Below are positions 23,235 to 31,679 of a stretch of 64,000 nucleotides of DNA, piece by piece (the first letter of the stretch is position 1; the number at the start of each line of letters is the position of its first letter). The translations under genes and the position numbers were made by a program. The notes below the pieces were generated by a model that saw only the letters and a list, made by a program, of their open reading frames with translations, did not search any database and was not told the DNA's origin. This DNA is from Planctomycetota bacterium. Lineage in GTDB: Bacteria > Planctomycetota > UBA1135 > UBA2386. The stretch spans positions 1,426,001 to 1,490,000 of the forward strand of contig JADJWQ010000001.1 in assembly GCA_016716265.1 (NCBI GenBank), read 5' to 3'.

Positions 23235-24892
23235 CGAGCCGCCGTCTCCTGCCGGAGTGCCGGGAGGACGATCGTGAACGTCGCACCCTGCCCGAGCTTG
23301 CTATCCACGCCGAACGAACCCCCGTGGTTCTCGATGATCCCGTAGCTGACGGACAATCCGAGGCCGGTGCCCTTGCCGACCTCCTTCAACGTGAAGAACG
23401 GATCGAAGACGCGGCCGATCGCCTCCTCCGGAATGCCGATGCCCGTGTCCTGGAAGCTGAGTTCGACGCGCTCGGGCGCGGCATCCGCTTCCGTGTCGGC
23501 GGCCGGGAGACGGCGGGCCCGGATCGTCAGGCGTCCACCGCCCGGCATCGCCTCGGCCGCATTGATCAGCAGATTGAGGAAGACCTGCTCCATCTGGCTG
23601 TCGTCGCAGGACACGAGCGGCAGGTCCGGCTCGAATTCGGTCCGGATGTTCACGTCGTGGAAGATCGACTGGTTCTCGACGAGTGCGACCGCGCGGCGCA
23701 GAACCGAGACGATGTCCTGCGTCTTGCGCTGCGGCGCCCGGTCGCGAGCCATGTCGAGCAGCTGCCGGATGATCGCGGCACAGCGGTTCGTCTCGCTGAT
23801 GATGACCTCGAGATCCTCGTATTCCTGACTGCCCTTCGCATTGCGCTGCAGCAGCAGGTGCGCGAACGTCAGGATTCCGGTCAACGGGCTGTTCAGCTCG
23901 TGCGCGACACCGGCTGCCAGCACGCCGAGCGACGACAGCTTCTCGGCTCGCACCACCTGCGCCTGCGCGGCCTGCAGCTGCTTCGTGCGCTGCTCCACCT
24001 GCTGCTCGAGCGTCTGCGTCCAGAGCTCGAGCTCGGTCCGCGCGACGCGCAGCTCGGCGGTCATCGCATTGAACGACCGCGCGGCGTCGCCGAGCTCGTC
24101 CCGGCGATCGGCCGGCAGGTGCGAATCGAGGTCGCCGCGCGAGACGCGGTGCATGCCGCCGACGAGCCTCCGCAGCGGCCGGGTGACGAAGCGGAACACG
24201 CCGACGCCGACCAGCGTGCAGACGACCAGGGTCGCCAGCAGGCCGAACACGAACGCACTGGTCGCCGACTGCGCGACGCGCGCATCGACGTCGCGCAGCG
24301 ACACCCCGACGTCGACGACACCGAGCAGCGACTGGCTCTGCTCGTGCGCATGACAGTCGGCGGTCCAGCAGCTCGGTTCGTTGCGGATCTCGGTCGTCGA
24401 GGCGAGCACGCGCGAGCCGTCGGGCGCGTCGAACGTGCGCCAGCGTCGCGGCTCGCGGATCTCGCTCGCCGTACGCTCGCCGATGTGGCACTGGATGCAG
24501 GCCTCGGCGGCCATGTCCACCTTCGTGCCGACCTCACTCCGGTTCGCGGAGTGCACGATCTCGCCGTCCTTGTTGAAGATCCGTACGTGCTCGATGCCCT
24601 CGAGCGTCGCGATGTCGCGGATCGTCGCCAGCACGTCCTCGCCGTGCGACCGGAGCATGCTGTTGCGCGTGCCGCGCCGGACGACCTCGGCGAGCCGGAT
24701 CACGCTGGACCGCGCCTCCGTCATCAGCATGCTGCGCAGCCGCCAGGCGGTCAGCCCGGCGCTGGCGAGCCCCACGACGAGCAGCAGCGCTCCGAGCATC
24801 AGCGTCAGCCGCCAGCCCAGGCTCGCCCGCGGACGCCATGCGGCGCGCGGTGCGATCACGGGCTCGGCATCTTCCGGTGCGGCGGTCGCCAT
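23231..24892 (-). CDS. sensor histidine kinase with two heme-attachment motifs in its periplasmic domain
   Basis: A 553-residue membrane kinase. TM1 is at about 28-50 and TM2 at about 212-236. Between them the periplasmic sensor carries CIQCH (132-136) and CWTADCH (175-181), a CX4CH variant, so it probably binds one or two c-type hemes and reports redox state or a gas. HAMP, a coiled coil, HisKA with phospho-acceptor H331 in AGVAHELNSP, and a full HATPase_c (NLLINAAEAMPGGG, DTGIGIP, GKGTGLGLS) follow. ATG 24892 is listed; GTG 24928 in frame is possible, and neither has a clear ribosome site. Its stop overlaps the NtrC-type gene. It lies 94 bases after murB on the same strand, but a separate promoter is likely. 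Confidence 0.92.
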   Translation of the reverse strand: MATAAPEDAEPVIAPRAAWRPRASLGWRLTLMLGALLLVVGLASAGLTAWRLRSMLMTEARSSVIRLAEVVRRGTRNSMLRSHGEDVLATIRDIATLEGIEHVRIFNKDGEIVHSANRSEVGTKVDMAAEACIQCHIGERTASEIREPRRWRTFDAPDGSRVLASTTEIRNEPSCWTADCHAHEQSQSLLGVVDVGVSLRDVDARVAQSATSAFVFGLLATLVVCTLVGVGVFRFVTRPLRRLVGGMHRVSRGDLDSHLPADRRDELGDAARSFNAMTAELRVARTELELWTQTLEQQVEQRTKQLQAAQAQVVRAEKLSSLGVLAAGVAHELNSPLTGILTFAHLLLQRNAKGSQEYEDLEVIISETNRCAAIIRQLLDMARDRAPQRKTQDIVSVLRRAVALVENQSIFHDVNIRTEFEPDLPLVSCDDSQMEQVFLNLLINAAEAMPGGGRLTIRARRLPAADTEADAAPERVELSFQDTGIGIPEEAIGRVFDPFFTLKEVGKGTGLGLSVSYGIIENHGGSFGVDSKLGQGATFTIVLPALRQETAAR

Positions 24893-24986
24893 GCGAAGCT
24901 GCGGACGGTCGGCCGGAGGTACGGCCACGTCGCCCGAACGACGCCGGCCGGCCGCGGATTTCGCCGCGGGGCGCGCCCGGTCCAGG

Positions 24987-25883
24987 TCACCCGGCGGTCC
25001 AGCGCACGACCTCGAGCTCCAGCTCGACGCCGAATTCCCGGCGGACCCGGTCGCGGACCAGCTCGACGAGCTTCAGGAACTCCGCGCAGGTGCCGGTCCC
25101 GTCGTTCACGAAGTAGTTCGCGTGCCGGCCGCTGACCTGGATCCCTCCGACCCGCATCAGCTTGCATCCGGCGCGCTCGATCAGCCGGCCGGCCGAATCC
25201 TCACCTGGGTTCCGGAACACGCAGCCGACGCTGCGCTCGGTGACCGGCTGGGTCGCGTTGCGGCGCTCCAGCGAGTCACGGAACCGCTGGTAGATCCGCT
25301 TCGGGTCGTCCGGCTGCAGGTCGAAGGTCGCGTGCACGCAGATCCGGCCAGCGAGGCCGCCGTCCCGGTAGCGGGGCGCGAAGTCGGGCCGTCCGAGCAC
25401 GCGCAGCTCGCCGGTCGGCTCGACGACGGTCAGCGACGCCAGCAGGTCGAAGGTCTCGCCGTCGCGGGTGCCGGCGTTCATCGCGACCGCACCGCCGACC
25501 TGGGCCGGGATGCCGGTCAGGATCTCGAGCCCGGCGAGCCCCGACTCGCGCGCGCCGCGCAGCAGGGTCGGCAGCGACGTGCCGGCCCCGGCGGTGAGCC
25601 GATCGCCGTCGCGCACGACGCGATTCAGGGCGCCCAACTCCATGACGACGCCGCGCACGCCGGCGTCGTCGATCAGCAGGTTGCTGCCCCCGCCGAGCAC
25701 GCGCAGCGGCCGGCCGAGCTCGCGACACACGCGGACCAACTGCTGCACGGCCGACTCCGTGAGCGGCTCGACCAACCACTCGGCGGGTCCGCCGATCCGG
25801 ACGTGCGTGCGCGGCGCCAGCACCACGTTCGCGAACACGCGGGCCTTCAGGTCTTGCAGGGCGAGTTGCAGCGGGTCGCGCAT
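24987..25883 (-). CDS. murB: UDP-N-acetylenolpyruvoylglucosamine reductase
   Basis: A 298-residue FAD enzyme that reduces UDP-GlcNAc-enolpyruvate to UDP-MurNAc in the cytoplasm. The FAD-binding part is clear: RIGGPAEWLVEP, LGGGSNLLI, and GLEILTGIPAQVGGAVAMNAG. The later substrate part has RNPGEDSAGRLIERAG and VSGRHANYFVND. The short length and missing Y-loop make it a type II MurB. The proton-donor position usually read as GSxF is GCVF here (C221). ATG 25883 shares one base with the murC stop (TGATG), so the two are coupled. It is the last wall gene of this cluster. Confidence 0.95.
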   Translation of the reverse strand: MRDPLQLALQDLKARVFANVVLAPRTHVRIGGPAEWLVEPLTESAVQQLVRVCRELGRPLRVLGGGSNLLIDDAGVRGVVMELGALNRVVRDGDRLTAGAGTSLPTLLRGARESGLAGLEILTGIPAQVGGAVAMNAGTRDGETFDLLASLTVVEPTGELRVLGRPDFAPRYRDGGLAGRICVHATFDLQPDDPKRIYQRFRDSLERRNATQPVTERSVGCVFRNPGEDSAGRLIERAGCKLMRVGGIQVSGRHANYFVNDGTGTCAEFLKLVELVRDRVRREFGVELELEVVRWTAG

Positions 25884-27256
25884 CAGCAGAGCCGGACGAG
25901 TTCCTCGACGACCTCGTCAATATCCCCGGCACCCAGCACGAGCACCAGCTCGCCGGGTCCGCGCAACGAGGCGACGCGCCGCACGAGGTCCTCGCGGCTG
26001 TCGACGGGCTCGCTCGAACCACCGCGCTCACGGATCGCAGCGACGAGGTCACCGTGGCCGATCGACGCCTTGACCTCGGCACTCTCGCGAGCACCGTAGA
26101 TCGGTGCGATGAGCGCGCGGTCGGCGAGCGCGAGCGCGTCGGCGAACTCCGGCAGGAGCCGTAGAGTGCGCATGTGCTGGTGCGGCTGGAACACCGCGAG
26201 GAGCGGTCGCCCGGGGAAGCGCTTGCGCGCAGCCCGGATCACCACCGCGATCTCGGCCGGGTGGTGTGCGTAGTCGTTGACGAGCAGTCCGCCGCTCGGT
26301 CCCTCGTGCATCTCGAAGCGACGCCGCACGCCGGCGAACCCACTGATCCCCTCGCACGCGCCGTCGAGATCGGCGCCGATCGAAGCGACCAGCCCGATCG
26401 CGAACAGCGCATTGGAGATCTGGAAGCGGCCGGGCTGCGCGAGTCGCACGCGCGGCAGTCGCCGACCATCGACGAACGGCACGAACGAGTAGCGGCCGAG
26501 GTCCTCCGCCACGTCGAGCGCGCGGATGTTGGCGAACAGCCCGGAGCCGACGCGGCGCACGCGCACCTCGCGAGCGATCGAGTCGACGACGCGCTCGGGC
26601 ACCGTCTCCTCGATCAGCACGGTACCGCCCGGGCGCACGCGAGACGCGTACGCGGCGAATGCGTCATGGAACTCGCCGAGCGACGGGTAGCAGTCGAAGT
26701 GGTCGTGGTCGAGGTTCAGGATCGCGGCGGCGGACGGCCGCAGGTTCAGGAACGAACGGTTGAACTCGCAGGCCTCGATGACGAACAGGTCGTCGCGGCC
26801 GCCGTAGCCGTTGCCACCGAGCTCGGGGACCTCACCGCCGATCATGTGCGACGGATCGAGGCCGGCGCCGCGCAGCGCCGAGACGACCAGCGCCGTCGTC
26901 GTCGTCTTGCCGTGCGTGCCGGCGACCGCGAGCGTGCGCTTGCCCTCGGACAGCCGGCCGACCACCTCGGCGTAGAGCAGCGACGTGAAGCCACGCCGGA
27001 CGCATTCGACGACCTCGGGGTCGGTGTCGGGCACCGCGGCCGAGCGCACCACGTAGCCGTTCTCGCCGGTCAGCACCTCCGGGCGGTGGCCGGTCCAGAT
27101 CGGGATGCCCTCCGCGCGCAGCTCCTCGACGACGGCGTTCGGGTGCACGTCGCTCCCGCTGAGCTGCGCCCCGATGCCCGCGAGCAACCGGGCGAGCGCC
27201 GACATCCCGGCGCCGCCGACTCCGACCAGGTGGACTCGATCGCTGCCGATCCGCAT
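25883..27256 (-). CDS. murC: UDP-N-acetylmuramate--L-alanine ligase
   Basis: A 457-residue Mur ligase that adds L-Ala to UDP-MurNAc. The N-terminal Rossmann part is VHLVGVGGAGMSALARLL. The ATP loop is AVAGTHGKTTTTALV. VIEACEFNRSFLNL and ILNLDHDHFDCY carry the metal and substrate residues, and NDYAHHPAEI marks the C-terminal domain. ATG 27256 has GAGGAA just before it, overlapping the end of murG, 8 bases away. The frame stays open far upstream, but that part overlaps murG and is not used. Length is normal for the family. Confidence 0.95.
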   Translation of the reverse strand: MRIGSDRVHLVGVGGAGMSALARLLAGIGAQLSGSDVHPNAVVEELRAEGIPIWTGHRPEVLTGENGYVVRSAAVPDTDPEVVECVRRGFTSLLYAEVVGRLSEGKRTLAVAGTHGKTTTTALVVSALRGAGLDPSHMIGGEVPELGGNGYGGRDDLFVIEACEFNRSFLNLRPSAAAILNLDHDHFDCYPSLGEFHDAFAAYASRVRPGGTVLIEETVPERVVDSIAREVRVRRVGSGLFANIRALDVAEDLGRYSFVPFVDGRRLPRVRLAQPGRFQISNALFAIGLVASIGADLDGACEGISGFAGVRRRFEMHEGPSGGLLVNDYAHHPAEIAVVIRAARKRFPGRPLLAVFQPHQHMRTLRLLPEFADALALADRALIAPIYGARESAEVKASIGHGDLVAAIRERGGSSEPVDSREDLVRRVASLRGPGELVLVLGAGDIDEVVEELVRLC

Positions 27257-27264
27257 GCCGTTCC

Positions 27265-28395
27265 TCAGCAGCTTCCCTCGGCCGCCGGCGCGGGCGCGTC
27301 GCCCCGCTCCGCCGGCTCGCGACCCGCGTCGATCAGCTCGCGCTGCAGGTCGGCCACGATCGACGCGCACGCGTTCGCGGGCGCCGCGTCGCGAGCCCGC
27401 TCGCCCATCCGCCGCAGCTCGTCCGGATCGCGCAGGAGCTCGGTGAGCTCGGTGCGGAGCCGCTCGACCGTCAGCTCGGCCTGCTCCACGATCCGCGCGG
27501 CGCCGGCCTCCTCGAGCACGCGCGCATTGTGGTACTGCTGGCGGTCGCGGTGGTGCGGATAGGGCACGATCAGTGCGGCCCGCCCGCTCGCCGCGAGCTC
27601 CGCGACCGTACACCCGCCGCCGCGCGCGACGACCAGATCGGCGGCCGCGTACAGCCGGTGCATGTCCAGCGCGAGCGGCCGGACCCACGCCTCGAGCCCG
27701 TGGTCGAGGCCGCGGTGGTAGATCTCCTTGACGGCGCGCTCGTTGTCGGGCCCGGACAGGTGCAGCACGTGCAGCGGCCGCCGGAGTGCGACGAGCGCCT
27801 CGGGGACGCGCAGGTTGAGCACGCCGGCACCCTGGCTGCCGCCGGTCACCATCACGACGGTCGCGTCCTCGGGGATGCCGAGGTAGGCGCGCGCGTGGTG
27901 CCTGTCGACGCTGCCGATCTCGGGCCGCAGCGGCGTGCCCACCAGCATCGCGCGCGCACCGACACCCTGGTGCAGCAGGCCGGGATTCGGCAGGCCGAGG
28001 TAGATGCGCCGCGCGAAGCGGCCGAGGATCCGGTTGGCGCGCCCGGTCACGGCGTTCTGCTCGAGCACGACCAACGGGATGCGCAGGGACGCCGCCGCCA
28101 GACCGACCACCAGCGACGTGCGACCGCCGGTGCACGCGAGGGTGCCGATGCCGTGCTCGCGCAGCAGACGCCGCGCGTCGAACGCGCGCCGGAGCAGGCG
28201 CAGCGGACCGGCGCGGTGCGTGTCGACGACGACGGCGGGGAAGCCGTCGCGCTGCAGCAGTGCCCGCTCGACGGAGCGCCCCTCGGTGAACAGGCAGACC
28301 TGGTGCCCGCGCTCCCGCAGTGCGCGACCGAGCACCAGCGCGGGCCACAGATGCCCACCCGTGCCGCTGCTGACGAGCCCGACCCTGGCGACCAC
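27265..28395 (-). CDS. murG: lipid II-forming N-acetylglucosaminyltransferase
   Basis: A 376-residue GT28 enzyme that adds GlcNAc to lipid I on the inner face of the membrane. The N-terminal VSSGTGGHLWPAL is the first G-loop, LVVLEQNAVTGRANR is the lipid-binding region, VTGGSQGAGVLN is the second G-loop, and VARGGGCTVAELAASGRAALIVPYPHHRDRQQYHNA is the nucleotide-sugar site, with the usual H-x3-QxxNA. GTG 28395 lies two bases after the LysM gene stop. The C-terminus has an extra Pro/Ala-rich tail of about 20 residues ending in SC. Confidence 0.95.
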   Translation of the reverse strand: MVARVGLVSSGTGGHLWPALVLGRALRERGHQVCLFTEGRSVERALLQRDGFPAVVVDTHRAGPLRLLRRAFDARRLLREHGIGTLACTGGRTSLVVGLAAASLRIPLVVLEQNAVTGRANRILGRFARRIYLGLPNPGLLHQGVGARAMLVGTPLRPEIGSVDRHHARAYLGIPEDATVVMVTGGSQGAGVLNLRVPEALVALRRPLHVLHLSGPDNERAVKEIYHRGLDHGLEAWVRPLALDMHRLYAAADLVVARGGGCTVAELAASGRAALIVPYPHHRDRQQYHNARVLEEAGAARIVEQAELTVERLRTELTELLRDPDELRRMGERARDAAPANACASIVADLQRELIDAGREPAERGDAPAPAAEGSC

Positions 28396-28397
28396 GG

Positions 28398-29165
28398 TCA
28401 GTTCCTCCGCTGCGACGCGAGCTCGGGCGGAATCCGGATCCGCTGCTGCAGCTGGAGCACGGAGGACTCGCTGAGACCGTTGTAGTCCGCCAACGCGCGC
28501 CAGTGCGCCTCGGTGCCGAACAGCTTCTTGCTGATCCGCGACAGCGAGTCGTTGGGCTGCACGATGTAGTCCGACATCGAGCCCGCGACGGCCGCCTCCC
28601 GCGGGGCGTCCGGCGCCGCGCTGCCCTGGCGGTCGGCCGCCGGGCGCGGCGGCACTTTCACCTCGGTGCCCTCGCGGAGCTCGCGCGGCTTGAGATCGGG
28701 GTTGGCCTCCGCGACGAGATGGTGGAGGTTCGCGTCGCCGTAGTACTGCTTCGCGATCGAGGTGAACGTGTCGCCGCGCCGCACGCGGTGGATGCGCACG
28801 GCGTCTTGGACCTCGGGCTCGGAAACCGGAACGCGGCGGGACGCGGCGGGATCGTCCGAAGCTGCCCCGTCGGCGGTCGACGGCGCGTCGACGAATTGCC
28901 CGCGAGCGGCATCCCGCGTCGAGCCGCCGCCGGCCCGATTCACCGGCAGGTCGACGAACATCGCCCCCGGATCGATGCGCGATGCATCCTCGGGCGCCCG
29001 CGCGAGCGGCCGCCCAGCCATTGTCGCAGCCTGCGCCACCGTGCCGTCCCCGATCGATGCGAGGTCGTCGCGTTCGACGCTGTCCCCGCCCCAGATCGCG
29101 ACGCCGAGGATCAGGAAGATCACCACGACCAGGACATAGAGGCCGTACTTCTCGAGCTGGCCCAT
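28398..29165 (-). CDS. membrane-anchored protein with two LysM domains
   Basis: A 255-residue protein. The N-terminus MGQLEKYGLYVLVVVIFLILGVAIW is a signal anchor, followed by a disordered linker and two LysM peptidoglycan-binding domains: HRVRRGDTFTSIAKQYYGD (about 140-185) and YIVQPNDSLSRISKKLFG (about 208-252). ATG 29165 has an excellent GGGAGGT five bases before it. An open frame to 29384 lacks such a site and overlaps ftsW. The protein should be tethered in the inner membrane with its LysM pair on the wall side. Its place between ftsW and murG is unusual and suggests a role in septal wall synthesis in this lineage. Confidence 0.88.
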   Translation of the reverse strand: MGQLEKYGLYVLVVVIFLILGVAIWGGDSVERDDLASIGDGTVAQAATMAGRPLARAPEDASRIDPGAMFVDLPVNRAGGGSTRDAARGQFVDAPSTADGAASDDPAASRRVPVSEPEVQDAVRIHRVRRGDTFTSIAKQYYGDANLHHLVAEANPDLKPRELREGTEVKVPPRPAADRQGSAAPDAPREAAVAGSMSDYIVQPNDSLSRISKKLFGTEAHWRALADYNGLSESSVLQLQQRIRIPPELASQRRN

Positions 29166-29352
29166 CGTTACCTCCCTATCTCGTCCGGTTCTCGTCAGTC
29201 GTGTTCTCGTCAATCGCCCATCGCGGACGCCGCCCGCGGGCGCCGTGCGCCGCCACCCCGGGCCGGCGGTCTGACCGCCACCGACCCGAGCCTGATCCAC
29301 ACCGACTCGCGCGCAGAACGCACGCGGGTCTCGTCGCCAGCCGTGCCGACCG

Positions 29353-30483
29353 TCATCCGTACCGCCGATCCGTGCGTGCTGCATTACCCATCAGACCGAC
29401 CGCGCCGAGCGATGCCATCAGGTTCGTCCCTCCCGAGCTGATGAACGGGAGGTCGATGCCCTTGGCCGGCGCGGCGCCAGTCGTGACGAGCAGGTTGATC
29501 AGCGCCTGCGTGCAGAGCGCGAACGTGCAACCGAACACGACGTAGCGAAGGAACGGGTCGCGGACGCGCAGACAGAGCCTGCAGCCCGCGGCACCGATGA
29601 GCATAAACGCGAACACGACGAGCAGCGAGCCGACGAAGCCGAGCTCCTCGCCGATGATCGAGAACACGAAGTCGTTCTGCGCCTCCGGAACGAAGCCCAT
29701 CTTGCGCCAGCCGGCGCCGATCCCCTCGCCGGTCAGCGAGCCGACCTCGAACGCGCGCATCGACTGGGCGACCTGGTACGGGGGGTCGCCGGTCAGCCAT
29801 CCCGAGATCCGATCCTGCGCGTAATGGTCACGCGTCACGACGACGACCAGCACCGGCGCGAGCGCCGCGAAGAACCCGATCGCCCACCACAGGCCGATGC
29901 CCGCCGCGAGGACCATCGACGCGCCGATCGCGAGCGACAGCAGCGCGTTGCCCTTGTCGGGCTGCAGGAACAGCCCGGCGGCCAGCACGCCCGCCGGCGC
30001 CAGCGCGGCCAACAGCGCGAGCGGGCCGCGCCGCCAGTGCGGACCGGCGCGCAGCGTGCGCTCGACGACCGCCGCCGTGCCGACCACCAGCGCGAGTCGC
30101 GCGAAGTCGACCGGCTGGAACGAGTACCCGGCGACCGACACCCAGCGGTGCGCGCCGTTCCAGTTCGGGCCGAACAGGGCGGCGTAGAGCACGAGCCCGA
30201 CGCCGACCCCGTACAGCAGCCAGGCGCGCGCCCGGACGACGTCGAGCGGCACGACCGCGAGCGCGAGGAACGCGGCGAGGCCGATCACGAGCTTGGTCCC
30301 CTGCGAGCGCATCGCCGTCAGGGCGGACGTGCCGGGATCGGCCGCCTGGACCGACACCGCCATCACGATCCCCAGGCAGCACAGCACGGTGACGGCGAGC
30401 ATGATCCAGTCGAGCTCGCGGATCCGCTCGGAGCGCGCGGCGAGCGCGTCGCGAACGGTCGATCGGGAGGCGAGGCTGGTCAT
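29353..30483 (-). CDS. ftsW: FtsW/RodA-family lipid II polymerase
   Basis: A 376-residue SEDS protein with about ten membrane helices. It polymerises glycan strands together with a class B penicillin-binding protein. Typical motifs are WNGAHRWVSVAGYSFQPVDFARLALV, LQPDKGNALL, DRISGWL, GEGIGAGWRKMGFVPEAQNDFVFSIIGEELGF and LPFISSGGTNLM. The dcw location next to mraY and murG favours FtsW over RodA. It starts at ATG 30483, 31 bases after the mraY stop. The gap of 187 bases to the LysM gene is longer than most in the cluster. Confidence 0.92.
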   Translation of the reverse strand: MTSLASRSTVRDALAARSERIRELDWIMLAVTVLCCLGIVMAVSVQAADPGTSALTAMRSQGTKLVIGLAAFLALAVVPLDVVRARAWLLYGVGVGLVLYAALFGPNWNGAHRWVSVAGYSFQPVDFARLALVVGTAAVVERTLRAGPHWRRGPLALLAALAPAGVLAAGLFLQPDKGNALLSLAIGASMVLAAGIGLWWAIGFFAALAPVLVVVVTRDHYAQDRISGWLTGDPPYQVAQSMRAFEVGSLTGEGIGAGWRKMGFVPEAQNDFVFSIIGEELGFVGSLLVVFAFMLIGAAGCRLCLRVRDPFLRYVVFGCTFALCTQALINLLVTTGAAPAKGIDLPFISSGGTNLMASLGAVGLMGNAARTDRRYG

Positions 30484-30514
30484 CGCGTCAGGTCCATCGG
30501 ACGGCGGTCGCGCA

Positions 30515-31678
30515 TCAGCGAATCTTGAACAGGGCGAGGCTCGCGAGCGCGAGCAGTGCGGAGATCAGCCAGGTGCGGACGACGATGCGCGTCTCCGGCA
30601 TGCCGCCGAACTGATAGTGATGGTGCAGCGGCGCGCAGCGGAAGATGCGACGCCCGCGCTTGCGCCACGACCAGACCTGCAGGATGACCGACAGCGCCTC
30701 GACGACGAACACACCGCCGACGACGACGAGCACGATCTCGGTCCGGCTGACGAGCGCCGCGAAGCCGAGCCCTCCGCCGAGCGGCAGGCTGCCGACGTCG
30801 CCCATGAAGATCTGTGCCGGAGGCGCGTTGAACCACAGGAACGCGAACGACGCGCCGAGCAAGGCGCCCAGCACGACGGTCAGCTCGCCCGCTCCCGGCA
30901 CGTGCTCGACGTGCAGGTAGGCCGAGAAGTCGCTGCGCCCGACGAAGTAGCAGATCGCCGAGTAGGCGAGCGTCGCCGTGATGACGCAGCCGATCGCGAG
31001 GCCGTCCATGCCGTCGGTCAGGTTCACGGCATTGGCGGTGCCGGTCAGCACGAGCACTGCGAGCACGACGAACGGCAGGCCGAACGCGACGCCGAGCGCG
31101 AGCACCGGCTCGGTCAGGAACGGCACGTGCAGCCACGGCCCGGGGCCCGCGGCGAGCCCCTCGGCCGGCACGCCGCCGGCCGGAGCGTCGCCGAGCCCCT
31201 CGGCGAGCACCCAGACCGCGCCGCAGACCGCACCGAGCGTCAGCCAGCGCTGCTTGATGCGACCCCGGATGCCGGTGCAGAACGGCACGAACGCCTTCGC
31301 GGCGTCATCGACCAGACCGACCACGGCGAACCACGCGATCAGCGCGAGCCCGGGCAGCGTGTAGTCGTTGAAGCGGTCGAAGCGCGCCCACAGCAGGCTG
31401 CTCGCGAGCATCGAGGCGATCAGGAACAGGCCACCCATCGTCGGTGTGCCCCGCTTCTTCGCATGCAGCGCGCGCAGCGTCTCGGACGGGCTCTTGCCGG
31501 TGTCCTCGCCGAGCCCGGCGCCACCGAACGCGCGGATCGTCACCCGGCCGAGCCACAGGGCGAGCAGGAACGCGGTCAGCACCGCGGCAACGCTGCGGAA
31601 CGAGATGAACTGCAGGAGCCACACGCCGGGGACGTCCAGGCGCGGTCCGCTGATCCCGAACAGCAGCTCGTACAGCAC
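30515..31678 (-). CDS. mraY: phospho-N-acetylmuramoyl-pentapeptide-transferase
   Basis: A 387-residue polytopic membrane enzyme that makes lipid I from UDP-MurNAc-pentapeptide and undecaprenyl phosphate. Signatures are HAKKRGTPTMGGLF, GLVDDAAK, NAVNLTDGMDGLAIG and the C-terminal LHHHYQFGG. It is slightly longer than usual because of a Gly/Pro-rich loop (LGDAPAGGVPAEGLAAGPG) after the third helix block. ATG 31678 begins one base after the murF stop codon, so it is probably coupled. Confidence 0.96.
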   Translation of the reverse strand: MLYELLFGISGPRLDVPGVWLLQFISFRSVAAVLTAFLLALWLGRVTIRAFGGAGLGEDTGKSPSETLRALHAKKRGTPTMGGLFLIASMLASSLLWARFDRFNDYTLPGLALIAWFAVVGLVDDAAKAFVPFCTGIRGRIKQRWLTLGAVCGAVWVLAEGLGDAPAGGVPAEGLAAGPGPWLHVPFLTEPVLALGVAFGLPFVVLAVLVLTGTANAVNLTDGMDGLAIGCVITATLAYSAICYFVGRSDFSAYLHVEHVPGAGELTVVLGALLGASFAFLWFNAPPAQIFMGDVGSLPLGGGLGFAALVSRTEIVLVVVGGVFVVEALSVILQVWSWRKRGRRIFRCAPLHHHYQFGGMPETRIVVRTWLISALLALASLALFKIR

Positions 31679-31679
31679 G

